DNA from: JBBQZU01 sp038207425
Lineage (GTDB): Bacteria; Bacteroidota; Bacteroidia; Flavobacteriales_D; Cryomorphaceae
Direction: 5' to 3'
Assembly (NCBI GenBank): GCA_038207425.1
Contig: JBBQZU010000006.1
Span: forward strand, 78,489 to 142,488
Length of the DNA stretch: 64,000 nucleotides
This document shows positions 27,171-35,915 of the stretch, one piece after another. The notes under the pieces are model-generated. The model made no database searches. It worked only from the letters and a program-made list of their open reading frames with translations, and was not told the origin of the DNA. Position 1 is the stretch's first letter; each line of letters starts with the position of its first letter. The translations under genes and the position numbers were made by a program.

Positions 27171-29888
27171 ATGAAAAAGAGCTCAATAAATCCGTATGCT
27201 TCAAAATTTCTGCCAATGGACAGAATCCTGAAAGCATTGGCACTTAATGTACTGCTGGTCTTAATATCCGGATGTAGTGAAATGAGTAATCAATCGAATG
27301 AAATCCTTTATACATCAGAAGAATTTACACTTACAAAAAATGGGGTTCGGCAGGGCGACAATGAAGCGGTAGTACTTTCACCAACCGAAATAAAATCGAA
27401 CTACGCCAGCCCTGCAAATGCTATTTATTCCAGAACAATACATTTTAAATTTAGCCTGAATGAAAAGGACAATGATTTGCCATTAGGCACCGACCGTAGG
27501 CTCACAATCAATGAAGAGAGCGAATCGGAAATATACGTTTTTGGAGTGCCATTAGATCAAAACAGACTGAGCAAGCCCGGTGTGCTTCCGGTAAATTATC
27601 CGTTTACTTTCAGGCTCGATATGCGCCCTGTGCTAAATCAATTTGCCGAAAAGGGATATTTTGAAACTGTTGATGGCACCCGCGTGGCTAAAGCAGAGTT
27701 CAAAGGTGTGTATATCGCAGGAGGCTCATTGCCACTTTCATGGGATTATGTAGGTCTCGAAGAAAAAGGCTTGCAGCTTACCGATCCTGATCGAGATGGC
27801 ATTTATACCCTAAGTGTGCTATTGAATCCACAAATTGAAAATGAGCAAAAAGTATGGACCCTCACAAGCGATATCAGCGCATTGCCATCCTTTAAATCAG
27901 ATGTGGCCATAGTCGATGCCTTGTATAATATGGCTCTGCAGGAAGCTACCCGTGCTGTAGAATCAGACAGTACCTTCCGCACAGGAGCAAAGTGGGAAGG
28001 GGTTTGGACGCGCGACATTAGCTACAGCATATACCTCGCTATGGCATACATAAACCCTGAAGTGGCGAAAATAAGCCTGATGAAAAAGGTGCGTAACCAG
28101 CGCATCATACAGGATACGGGCTCGGGCGGATCCTGGCCGGTTTCGTCAGACAGGGCCGTGTGGGCGCTCGCCGCATGGGAGGTTTATCTCGTAACCGGCG
28201 ACCGCGACTGGCTGCAACAGGCATATGCCATTATCAAAAATTCGGCTGATGACGATTATATGAACCTTTACTCACCTGCCACAGGAATGTTCAGGGGCGA
28301 GTCGTCATTCCTCGATTGGCGGGAGCAGACTTACCCCAAGTGGATGTCAAATATGGACATCTATACATCAGAAAATCTCGGGACAAATGTCGTGCATTAC
28401 TGCGCTCATACCATACTTGTGCATATGTCGGCATTGCTTGGCATGCCTTACGGAGTATACGCAGCACGCGCTGAAGGCATCAAGCGCGGCATAAACGAGT
28501 TTCTCTGGCTTGAAGATGAAGGTTACTATGCACAATATCTCTACGGGCGGCAGCACCTGCGGGCATCACCGCGCTTCGAAGCGCTCGGAGAAGCGCTTTC
28601 TGTGATCTTTGATATTTCTTCGCATGCACGCGCCAGAATGTTGATTGCAAAATCGCCACTAACCCCGTTTGGCACCCCTTGCATTTACCCTCAGATACCC
28701 GGTATACCGCCGTACCATAACAACGCGGTATGGCCCTTTGTGCAGGCATACTGGAATTTGGCTGCCGCCAAAACCGGCAATGAGAAAGTGCTGAACCATG
28801 GCCTTGCGTCAATATACCGTGCAGCGGCACTGTTTCTCTCCAACTATGAGAATATGGATGCATCAACCGGAGATTTTAAGGCAACTGAAATCAATTCGCA
28901 CCAAATGCTCTGGAGCATTGCAGGCAATATTGCGATGGTGCACCGGGTATTTTTAGGGATGCAATTTGAACCCGAAAAACTCATTTTTCACCCTGTAATT
29001 CCTGAGGTTTATGGCGGCACCTTTCAGCTTTCAAATTTTCACTACCGAAATGCGGTACTCGATATTACTGTGGAAGGATTTGGGAACGAAATCGCCAAAG
29101 TATCAGTGGACGGCAAGGAGGTTGACAGCGCTGAAATACCGGCTAGCATCGCAGGTAATCATCGCATCCATATTATTATGTCGAATAAAAGATTTATAGA
29201 AGCTGGTGCAAACTTAACAGCCAATGCCTTCAGCCTTCCTAACCCTATTGCCAAATGGAGCGGCGATACCCTTCAGTGGCGCTGTATTGATGGAGCCAAA
29301 GTGTATTCAATTTTCCGAAATGGAAAGCAAATAGCTCAGGTGAAAGAATGTGTTTATATCGTTGCTGCGGATGATACGCATTCTGAATATGCCGTCACTG
29401 CCATTGATTCGCAAAATTTTCAATCATTCACCAGCGAACCTTTGGTACTCGGTGGCAAAGTAAACACCATAGAAGTTGAAGGCTTTGCGGCAAAGTCAAA
29501 TGCCAGCTACCTGAGCTTTACGGGCAAGGGTTTTGTTGAACTTTCTACTGCGGTAAATAAGGTGGTAGATATACCGCTCAAATTGGAGCCGGGTACCTAC
29601 ATTGTTGATGTAAGATACTCCAATGGTAGTGGGCATATAAACACCGACAATAAATGTGGCTTGCGTTCGCTCTATTTGAATGGCGATTATGTGGGCCCGG
29701 TAGTAATGCCTCAGCGCGGCCTGGATGAGTGGTCGGATTGGGGTTATTCAAACTCGAACACGGTTGTTTTGAGCGGAAAAATTGACACCCTAAAAATTGC
29801 GCTTGAGCCTTGGAATACCAATATGAATATAGACGTGAACAGGGCAATGATTGATCATATAAGGCTGCTCAGAATATACGCGCCCTGA
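27171..29888 (+). CDS. Six-hairpin glycosidase-like lipoprotein with C-terminal carbohydrate-binding-like module
   Basis: The frame is open from 27171 (905 codons). The ATG at 27216 ('MDRILKALALNVLLVLISGC') gives a compact lipoprotein signal and is an equally good start. An N-terminal beta-rich domain (to about residue 240) includes a starch-binding-like segment ('PFTFRLDMRPVLNQFAEKGYF', 'LTDPDRDGIYTL'). An (alpha/alpha)6-type region follows with 'WEGVWTRDISYSIYLAMAYI', 'GSWPVSSDRAVWALAAWEVY', 'GESSFLDWREQTYPKW', 'PYHNNAVWPFVQAYWN' and 'EINSHQMLWSIAGNIAMVHR'. These resemble six-hairpin glycosidases, and Asp in 'TRDISYS' is a candidate catalytic acid. The last 140 residues look like a CBM6/35-type beta sandwich ('VEGFAAKSNASYLSFTGKG'). 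I cannot assign a GH family with confidence. Confidence 0.7.
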   Translation: MKKSSINPYASKFLPMDRILKALALNVLLVLISGCSEMSNQSNEILYTSEEFTLTKNGVRQGDNEAVVLSPTEIKSNYASPANAIYSRTIHFKFSLNEKDNDLPLGTDRRLTINEESESEIYVFGVPLDQNRLSKPGVLPVNYPFTFRLDMRPVLNQFAEKGYFETVDGTRVAKAEFKGVYIAGGSLPLSWDYVGLEEKGLQLTDPDRDGIYTLSVLLNPQIENEQKVWTLTSDISALPSFKSDVAIVDALYNMALQEATRAVESDSTFRTGAKWEGVWTRDISYSIYLAMAYINPEVAKISLMKKVRNQRIIQDTGSGGSWPVSSDRAVWALAAWEVYLVTGDRDWLQQAYAIIKNSADDDYMNLYSPATGMFRGESSFLDWREQTYPKWMSNMDIYTSENLGTNVVHYCAHTILVHMSALLGMPYGVYAARAEGIKRGINEFLWLEDEGYYAQYLYGRQHLRASPRFEALGEALSVIFDISSHARARMLIAKSPLTPFGTPCIYPQIPGIPPYHNNAVWPFVQAYWNLAAAKTGNEKVLNHGLASIYRAAALFLSNYENMDASTGDFKATEINSHQMLWSIAGNIAMVHRVFLGMQFEPEKLIFHPVIPEVYGGTFQLSNFHYRNAVLDITVEGFGNEIAKVSVDGKEVDSAEIPASIAGNHRIHIIMSNKRFIEAGANLTANAFSLPNPIAKWSGDTLQWRCIDGAKVYSIFRNGKQIAQVKECVYIVAADDTHSEYAVTAIDSQNFQSFTSEPLVLGGKVNTIEVEGFAAKSNASYLSFTGKGFVELSTAVNKVVDIPLKLEPGTYIVDVRYSNGSGHINTDNKCGLRSLYLNGDYVGPVVMPQRGLDEWSDWGYSNSNTVVLSGKIDTLKIALEPWNTNMNIDVNRAMIDHIRLLRIYAP

Positions 29889-29924
29889 GTATTTCAGCAA
29901 GCTGCGATAGCCATACAAGGGCTT

Positions 29925-30140
29925 CAAGATTATCACTTTCTCCTGCTCGCTACTTTTTATGGCGGCTTTTATTATTTGCATCACTTTTATTCCCTGATGA
30001 GCCGATAACTGCAACATATTATCGTTCTGAATGGCAAGGTACACGCCGCTAAAGAAACAGTAATAATTACCTGGCAATGTGGGGATGGTTTTGCGAACCA
30101 CTTGCAAAAATTCAAAGGTGGTTTGCTCTTTTTCACTGAA
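29925..30140 (-). pseudogene. C-terminal fragment of a Gfo/Idh/MocA-type oxidoreductase
   Basis: A minus-strand stretch translates as 'EKEQTTFEFLQVVRKTIPTL', then 'PGNYYCFFSGVYLAIQNDNM', then 'SAHQGIKVMQIIKAAIKSSE'. This is the typical end of Gfo/Idh/MocA sugar oxidoreductases ('GNY..FY..(V/L)Y.AI....P..V....G..VM.IIEAA..S'). A TAA lies just upstream in the same frame and no N-terminal NAD-binding part is present, so it is a decayed remnant. The rest of the 29889-30257 gap holds nothing recognisable. Confidence 0.55.
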
Positions 30141-30257
30141 TTATAAACGAAAAACGGATCAACTTTAAGGCCGATTGCTTTTACTACCAATGATGACAAA
30201 CCGCGGACATACCATAATTGTATTGTTACTTTTGACTTCTTAAAACTTCTTTTCCCC

Positions 30258-31457
30258 ATGGATTTAAAATCAGGAATGCCCTATTGGTTGCTTAAGAATG
30301 GCCTGCCGAAGGAGTACCCCGCACTCTCAGCCAATCTGGATACCGAAGTGCTCGTGCTAGGCGGAGGCATATCTGGCGCCCTTTGCGCCTACCATTTTGC
30401 GAAAGCAGGAATAGGCACTGTGCTTATTGACAAGCGAAGTGCGGGAATGGGAAGTACTGCCGCGAGTACCTCGCTCCTCCAATATCAAATTGATGTTTCG
30501 TATACCGAATTGTCCGAAAAGATCGGTGCATCAGATGCCACGTTGGCTTATCGCCAATGCAAAGAGTCCATAGATTACCTGCAGAACGTAGCCCAAGAAA
30601 TTGGGTTTTGGGGCTTGAACCGAAGGCCTACGCTGTTTTTCGCTTCTGATAGAGACGGGGTGAAGTTGATTGAACGGGAGTACGCTGCGCACAAGGCTAT
30701 GGGCTTTGACGTGCAGAAATTAGAGAAGGCAGAAATCAAGGAGCGATTTGGATTTGGATCGGCATTGGCCTTGCAGAGCCAACACAGCGCAGAGACGGAT
30801 GCCTATGCCTTCAGCCAGGCTTTGCTTGAAGCAGCGCAGGGATTGGGGGCGAAAGTGTTTCAACGCAGCGAGATCACCAGAATCAAAGAAGGAAAGGCGG
30901 AAGTCTCCGCCGGTACCAGCGATGGGGTGAAAGTAAAGTGTCGCCACCTTGTGCACGCAACAGGTTACGAAGTGGATGAAAAGCTTTACCGCAACATTGT
31001 AAAATTACAGAGCACGTTCGCATACGTTACAGAGCCAATAAATCCAGAACTCCTTTGGTGGAAACGCAGCCTTATTTGGGAAACAAAAGAGCCTTATCTC
31101 TATATCCGAACCACGGCCGACAACCGCATACTTGTAGGCGGGGGCGATGAGAATCACAACAACCCTGAAAAGCGGCAACGCCAGTTGCCTGGAAAAGTAA
31201 AAAGTATCCATAAAAAGTTTCTCAAGCTTTTTCCACAACTCAAAGCGGCCCCTGAATATTGTTGGGCTGGAACTTTCGGCTCCACAAAAGATGGACTTCC
31301 CTACATCGGAAGCATCGAAGGCCGACCGCGACAGCTTTATGCACTCGGTTTTGGCGGCAATGGAATTACCTTCTCGGCGATTGCAGCCAAGCAACTCACA
31401 GCCCATCTTTTGGGAAAACCTGAAGAAGGCGCGCATCTGTATCGATTCGGAAGATGA
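30258..31457 (+). CDS. FAD-dependent oxidoreductase (DAO family)
   Basis: A 399-residue flavoprotein of the D-amino-acid oxidase/glycine oxidase-like family. The N-terminal Rossmann dinucleotide motif 'VLVLGGGISGALCAYHFAKAG' is clear (residues about 31-51). It is followed by 'GSTAASTSLLQYQID', the substrate-domain segment and the late FAD-binding 'DGLPYIGSIEGRPRQLYALGFGGNGITFS', which is the standard DAO ending. Family members oxidise amines or amino acids; the substrate is not predictable. It lies alone between a Gfo/Idh remnant and the convergent topoisomerase IB gene. Confidence 0.88.
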   Translation: MDLKSGMPYWLLKNGLPKEYPALSANLDTEVLVLGGGISGALCAYHFAKAGIGTVLIDKRSAGMGSTAASTSLLQYQIDVSYTELSEKIGASDATLAYRQCKESIDYLQNVAQEIGFWGLNRRPTLFFASDRDGVKLIEREYAAHKAMGFDVQKLEKAEIKERFGFGSALALQSQHSAETDAYAFSQALLEAAQGLGAKVFQRSEITRIKEGKAEVSAGTSDGVKVKCRHLVHATGYEVDEKLYRNIVKLQSTFAYVTEPINPELLWWKRSLIWETKEPYLYIRTTADNRILVGGGDENHNNPEKRQRQLPGKVKSIHKKFLKLFPQLKAAPEYCWAGTFGSTKDGLPYIGSIEGRPRQLYALGFGGNGITFSAIAAKQLTAHLLGKPEEGAHLYRFGR

Positions 31458-31627
31458 GCCCTGCGATTCTTCCCAGCCTTTGCCAGATATTACGAAGACT
31501 GCTGTGGGCATGGTGGCTTGTGCTTTTGCTTTTAGCGGCTACTTCGATTCAATTTCATTTGTATCCATGTGCTTGGCAGGAATAATAAATGAATGTGCTT
31601 AAGTATTTCGGGTTTCACTACCGGTTC

Positions 31628-32638
31628 TCAATTGTTTAAAATTTTCATCAAAACCAGTTCTTCCGGTTCGAAGATATCGTCTTCGCGGCCATACTTTTTG
31701 ACGATGTCATCGAAACCTGGCTCGCAAGCGGATGTTAAAATTTTGGGGTGCAAGTATGAACTTCGGCATACTGAAGGCGTATTTCCCAAGTAGCTGGCCA
31801 CCAATTTCACCAATGTAGTTATAAATTTTAAACGCGGATTATCGCTTACTGCTTCGCAAGCTGCGGGATGGTATTTAATAGCCAAGGCATTGGCCCCCCA
31901 TGTTCGGAAGTCTTTAGCCGTAAAGTTTTGTCCATCCGAAATTTCACGTAAGTACGCATTCACATCAGTCGAAGAAATGGTGTGTAAGCTACCGCCTTCT
32001 TTGTATTTTAATAGGCTATGGCCAGGCAGCTCGCTGCAGCGTTGAATTAATTTGCAGAGGCGTTTGTTTTCAATACCGACCTTCCGGCTCACACCTTTTT
32101 TTCCGATGAATTCCAAGTGCAGCCCTTCTTTATCAAACTTCAAGTGCTTTCGGCGCAGGGTGGTAAGTCCAAAAGATTTGTTGCGGCGGGTATAGTAAGC
32201 ATTTCCTACCCGAATGTACCCTTCGTCCAAGATGGCCACTGCCAGGGCAAGTGTCTTTTCCTTACACCAGCCGCGTTTTCGCAAATCGGATTCATACCGC
32301 TCCCGAATCTGTGGAAGTGCTTTACCAAAATCCATAAGGTGTAGAAATTTTTCGCCAGCGCTATAGGTTGTCCACTCCGGGTGATATTTGTATTGCTTTC
32401 TGCTTTTATCGTCTCTACCGGTTACTTGCAAGAATCCTTGTGGATGCAAGCAAATCCACACAGCGCTCCACGCTGGCGGTACCACCAAATTATTGATCCG
32501 CTCTTTTTCAGTTCGATCCTTTATCAATGTATTATCTGGGAGGTAATAAGAGAAACCTTTACCGCTCCGCTTTCGCGAAATCCCCGGGTCTTCATCGCTC
32601 ACATACACCAATCCGGGAGGCAACATTTCGGCTGTCAT
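31628..32638 (-). CDS. Type IB DNA topoisomerase (poxvirus-like)
   Basis: A 336-residue bacterial topoisomerase IB, an enzyme that relaxes supercoils through a 3'-phosphotyrosyl intermediate. The N-terminal DNA-clamp part has 'RINNLVVPPAWSAVWIC' and 'GRDDKSRKQYKYHPEW'. The catalytic domain has Arg143 in 'YIRVGNAYYTRRNKSFGLTTL' (split here by one residue class), Arg245 in 'AKDFRTWGAN' and the nucleophile Tyr295 in 'CRSSYLHPKIL'. All key residues are present. It is found sporadically in Bacteroidota and often in stress-related neighbourhoods. It points left, convergent with the FAD oxidoreductase. Confidence 0.93.
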   Translation of the reverse strand: MTAEMLPPGLVYVSDEDPGISRKRSGKGFSYYLPDNTLIKDRTEKERINNLVVPPAWSAVWICLHPQGFLQVTGRDDKSRKQYKYHPEWTTYSAGEKFLHLMDFGKALPQIRERYESDLRKRGWCKEKTLALAVAILDEGYIRVGNAYYTRRNKSFGLTTLRRKHLKFDKEGLHLEFIGKKGVSRKVGIENKRLCKLIQRCSELPGHSLLKYKEGGSLHTISSTDVNAYLREISDGQNFTAKDFRTWGANALAIKYHPAACEAVSDNPRLKFITTLVKLVASYLGNTPSVCRSSYLHPKILTSACEPGFDDIVKKYGREDDIFEPEELVLMKILNN

Positions 32639-32826
32639 AATGTATTCTTTTCAATTCGTGTATTCCAAAAGAATGCCGACAACCGATAGGTGATGTTGAG
32701 TGGTACTAGGTCACTCAGATAACCTGCGCGGTTTTTTTCCAAGCAACTGGCATTTGCATTCGTTTGCCTTGGCGGTGATGTTTTGTCATTCCAAATTAAT
32801 CTTCCCATTATCGAACAGATATACAC

Positions 32827-33600
32827 TTAGCGCCTGTGAATAGAGTACCTGAGTGCGGCTACGAAAACTGCACCTCCGATTATATTCCCGACAACCGTCA
32901 AAGCTAAAGTGCTCAAGTAGACGCCCAAATTGGGGTCGATGGTATGGATCATACCTGCAACAAGTTCTACCGTGCCAACTACGCAATGGTGGAGTTTGCC
33001 ATAACCGATAACGAATGTAATCAAGGCAATTAGAAATATGCGACTGATGGTTTCTTGCGCACTTGTAAGGAGCCAACCCAAAAGACCCATCATCCAGCCT
33101 GCCATCACAGCGCTGCCGCCTATAATGTACCACTGCGGCCTCATCATTGCTTCTGCAAAAGAAACCAGGGATTCTGCACTTATTACCTTATGTGTAGGCC
33201 CAATCCAGCTAATGATGAAAGCAAAAAGTGACCCTCCGATGATATTTCCAAGAAGCACAAAGCCCCAGAGTTTTACCAATTCTTTAAATGCTACGCTTCC
33301 TTTCAAAAACGGGATCATGGCGAGCGAAGTTTGCTCGGTGAAAAGTTGGCTTCCCCCAATAATTACAAAAATAAAGCCCAGTGGATAGCCCATTGCTACG
33401 ACCATATGCAACACTTCTTCGCTGAGCTTATCGTGAAAGGTAGTGTAGAGCAACCCCATTAAAACCACCGAAAATCCAATTTCCAACCCTCCGGCAAAGG
33501 CGCTGAGAAAAAGGCCCGATCGACTTCTTCGGTACTCGAGAAGGCTGGAACCATATTGCTCCAGAAGCACGTCTTCAGTTTCTTTGGGGCTATCTGACAT
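32827..33600 (-). CDS. Formate/nitrite transporter (FNT) family channel
   Basis: A 257-residue integral membrane protein with six spans. The FNT family forms pentameric channels for formate, nitrite, hydrosulfide or related monovalent anions. Landmarks are 'FLSAFAGGLEIGFSVVLMGL', 'GGSQLFTEQTSLAMIPFLKG', 'NIIGGSLFAFIISW' and 'LHHCVVGTVELVAGM', resembling the YfdC-type subgroup rather than FocA. It is transcribed on the same strand as the topoisomerase IB gene, 188 bases upstream of it. Confidence 0.88.
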   Translation of the reverse strand: MSDSPKETEDVLLEQYGSSLLEYRRSRSGLFLSAFAGGLEIGFSVVLMGLLYTTFHDKLSEEVLHMVVAMGYPLGFIFVIIGGSQLFTEQTSLAMIPFLKGSVAFKELVKLWGFVLLGNIIGGSLFAFIISWIGPTHKVISAESLVSFAEAMMRPQWYIIGGSAVMAGWMMGLLGWLLTSAQETISRIFLIALITFVIGYGKLHHCVVGTVELVAGMIHTIDPNLGVYLSTLALTVVGNIIGGAVFVAALRYSIHRR

Positions 33601-34056
33601 ATATAAACGATTTAAATGAATTGCTTCAATATAAAGAATAATTATTCAAACTAAACCCGTTAACTGCATTTGGGTTTAAAAATTTTGGTAGTCCGCTTTC
33701 ACTCACAACATAAATAAATCTCGTTGTTGAGTTGTTGTTTTACAGTCAAATTACGACGAGATGAAGATAGTAGAATTCAACCAATGATTTCGAAAAGAGC
33801 ACAGTTGCCGTGCATATAGAAAACGTAACGCGAGTAAGAACTTGATATCTCCGAGGTATCGGCCAAAAGTGTGTTGGAAACCAACGCAATTGGCTTCATT
33901 TCGGTTATCAATACAATTGTGTGGTATGTATTTTCAGAACCGCCAACCCGTGTTCATGAGATACATCAGAATGGCCTATAACGAAGTGTCAAAGAAAGAT
34001 GTGAGCGCACATGAAAGGCGGTGACAATTAGCAATGAAACCCTGATGTGGTTGTAC
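33601..34056. other. Noncoding, decayed stretch upstream of a transposase relic
   Basis: AT-rich sequence with several stops in all frames. No intact gene is seen. Some frame fragments read protein-like but match nothing I recognise. Because the transposase tail follows at 34057, part of this stretch may be the eroded N-terminal half of the same element. Confidence 0.35.
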
Positions 34057-34221
34057 ATGGCAAAGCGCATTGCCAAGCGCATCCTGCTGGGGATTTGCCA
34101 TCAGACCAGGGGCATATAGCTGCAATTAAAGCTTGATGAGTTTTGCTACAAACTCAACAGAAGGTATTTTGGTGATACAGTTTTTGAGAGAATTGCCATC
34201 GCTATTGGTCAGAGCGAATAA
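34057..34221 (+). pseudogene. IS1595/ISXO2-like transposase C-terminal relic
   Basis: One frame reads 'MAKRIAKRILLGICHQTRGI', an in-frame TAG at 34117-34119, then 'LQLKLDEFCYKLNRRYFGDT' and 'VFERIAIAIGQSE' before TAA. The pattern 'KRxLLG.(H)H....YLQ.YLDEFCY(K/R)xNRR' is the hallmark end of ISXO2-like DDE transposases of the IS1595 family. The TAG stands at a position normally tyrosine (one-base change). No terminal inverted repeats are visible, so the element is dead. Confidence 0.7.
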
Positions 34222-34328
34222 AAACAAACGGGCTTAGATAGAATATTAAAAGAAATTGATGGAATGGTGTAAGAAATATAGCCCATTCTCCCACCAACTT
34301 TGTATCTCAAATCAAAAAACTTAAACTC

Positions 34329-34511
34329 ATGAGTACAGAAAAAAATTCCAACGCGACAAAAGCCAACAATTCAGCGCGAGATTCGAATAATTCAAAAAAC
34401 ACTTCTTCAGCTAAGGGTGATGGCCGCAAGGATGACAAGAATGAGAAGAAATCACCGCAATCTATTTTGGCTAAAGTCAACAAATCTTCTTCATCTAAAA
34501 GCTCTAAATAG
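34329..34511 (+). CDS. Small low-complexity Lys/Ser/Asn-rich protein
   Basis: A 60-residue frame beginning at an ATG ('MSTEKNSNATKANNSARDSN') and ending 'ILAKVNKSSSSKSSK'. It is rich in S, K, N and D with no hydrophobic core and is therefore probably disordered. It lies upstream of the DUF2383 gene on the same strand and 120 bases from it. The composition is non-random and an A-rich leader precedes the ATG, both favouring a real gene. No family is recognised. A role in nucleic-acid binding or stress would be speculation. Confidence 0.5.
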   Translation: MSTEKNSNATKANNSARDSNNSKNTSSAKGDGRKDDKNEKKSPQSILAKVNKSSSSKSSK

Positions 34512-34631
34512 AACTCACCGTATCAAAGCTTGAACATTACAAACAGAACGACGTCCGGAAAGTGCCACGACGATTATCAAATGGCGTTGAATGGAAGTTG
34601 TGAAGTATAATGAATCCTAAAAACAAAAACA

Positions 34632-35090
34632 ATGGAGAACGAAAAAACGATTGCTGCTTTAAATAAATTGGTGGTGATTAACAACGACAGAATAGAAGGT
34701 TATAAGACCGCTGTTAAGGATACAGATCAGTCTGACCTTAAGGGTCTTTTCACAACCTATCTCACAACGAGCGCACACATCAAATCCGAACTGTACGATG
34801 AGATCAGAAAAATGGGTGGAGAATTGGAAGAAGGAACCAAAACCACCGGCAAGCTATACCGGATGTGGATGGACCTCAAAGCAGCGCTCACAAGTAATGA
34901 CCGCAAATCTATACTTGATTCTTGTGAGAAGGGTGAAGCCGTGGCCTTAGAAACCTACGATGAAGTTTTGGAAGACGAAAATGTAAATTTGTCTCCGGCC
35001 CACATGATGGTTATCCGTGCGCAGCGAGCCAGGATCAAAGCAGACCACGACGCTGTAAAAGCGATGAGGGATTCGACGGTATCGGTCTAG
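34632..35090 (+). CDS. PA2169-family four-helix-bundle protein (DUF2383)
   Basis: A 152-residue helical protein matching the PA2169/DUF2383 family ('TIAALNKLVVINNDRIEGYK', 'MWMDLKAALTSNDRKSILDS', 'CEKGEAVALETYDEVLED'), a ferritin-like bundle of unknown function often found near stress genes. It carries the E/D-rich helices of the bundle but I cannot claim a metal site. A perfect hairpin terminator follows 24 bases after the stop, so this is the end of a short plus-strand unit. Confidence 0.85.
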   Translation: MENEKTIAALNKLVVINNDRIEGYKTAVKDTDQSDLKGLFTTYLTTSAHIKSELYDEIRKMGGELEEGTKTTGKLYRMWMDLKAALTSNDRKSILDSCEKGEAVALETYDEVLEDENVNLSPAHMMVIRAQRARIKADHDAVKAMRDSTVSV

Positions 35091-35114
35091 TTTCTTTATC
35101 ATCAAATCGGCGAG

Positions 35115-35145
35115 ACGTGGTGCAGCTATGCACCACGTTTTTTTT
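35115..35145 (+). terminator. Rho-independent terminator after the DUF2383 gene
   Basis: acgtggtgca (35115-35124) pairs perfectly with tgcaccacgt (35129-35138) across a 4-base loop and is followed by a run of T to 35145. This is the clearest intrinsic terminator in the window. Confidence 0.92.
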
Positions 35146-35506
35146 ATGTACACATGGCTGGATGGGTGGGCGTGCATGCACGTTTCGTGAGCACTTCATT
35201 GATATCCCTATAGTTATCCCTCTATGAATGCATAACATTTTAGCCTTTAAATGGTAAGAAAAATCTAGATAAAAAGACAATTGATCTTTATAGTAAAGGC
35301 AACAAATACGCAGTTATTGTGAAGAATATCCAAATCGGGACTGTCTAAATAACGCTAACCAATATCACCATAAGCAACCATAAAACGAGCTATTAAATAA
35401 TTTCAAAATATAATTCAAATTGCACAATTATCGGGCGATTGGGCGGTTGCCGTAGCGCACCAAAGAGAGCAGCGAACGAATAGACGATGGTAGCGTTTAC
35501 AGGGTT
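35146..35506. other. Intergenic stretch, no gene seen
   Basis: About 360 AT-rich bases between the terminator and a decayed T9SS tail. No supported reading frame, repeat or hairpin was found. Confidence 0.5.
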
Positions 35507-35703
35507 TTAGTATTTCATCAACTTCTCAGAAATGTAAAGACTTTTGCCTGCATCAAAACCACTAAGAACATATAATCCAGATGCAGTCTTACACATTGAT
35601 CCGGATTTCTATCTCAGTTCCTGCTCCACATTACCTTTATCGATAAGCCGGCCCACTGCATCTGTGATGTGAATATAACTCAGGTTGCGATTATTGCATT
35701 CTT
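35507..35703 (-). pseudogene. Relic of a T9SS C-terminal sorting domain
   Basis: In a single minus-strand frame the text reads 'NRNLSYIHITDAVGRLIDKG', 'NVEQELR', an in-frame TAG, then 'KSGSMCKTASGLYVLSGFDA', 'GKSLYISEKLMKY' and TAA at 35507. The 'ITDAVGRLI...ASGLYVL...SEKLMKY' pattern is a T9SS type A sorting domain. The protein it belonged to is gone, as a TAA lies directly upstream in frame. The remaining bases up to 35915 hold nothing recognisable. Confidence 0.65.
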
Positions 35704-35915
35704 AAAAACTGTTTATAATATCTTTGCACAGGTTCGGGAAACGCTTCAAGCTAAGTAAGACTGTATGTATGGTCTGAAATCGTTTTTAATTTGGTGCATA
35801 ATTCTTGTAGTTCTTTATCGAACTGATCATCAAATCCATTTTGCCGACCATACGAACAATTGCAATAATTGTGACAAGGATGGAACTGTAGAGGGACATT
35901 CCTTCAATTCTTTAT

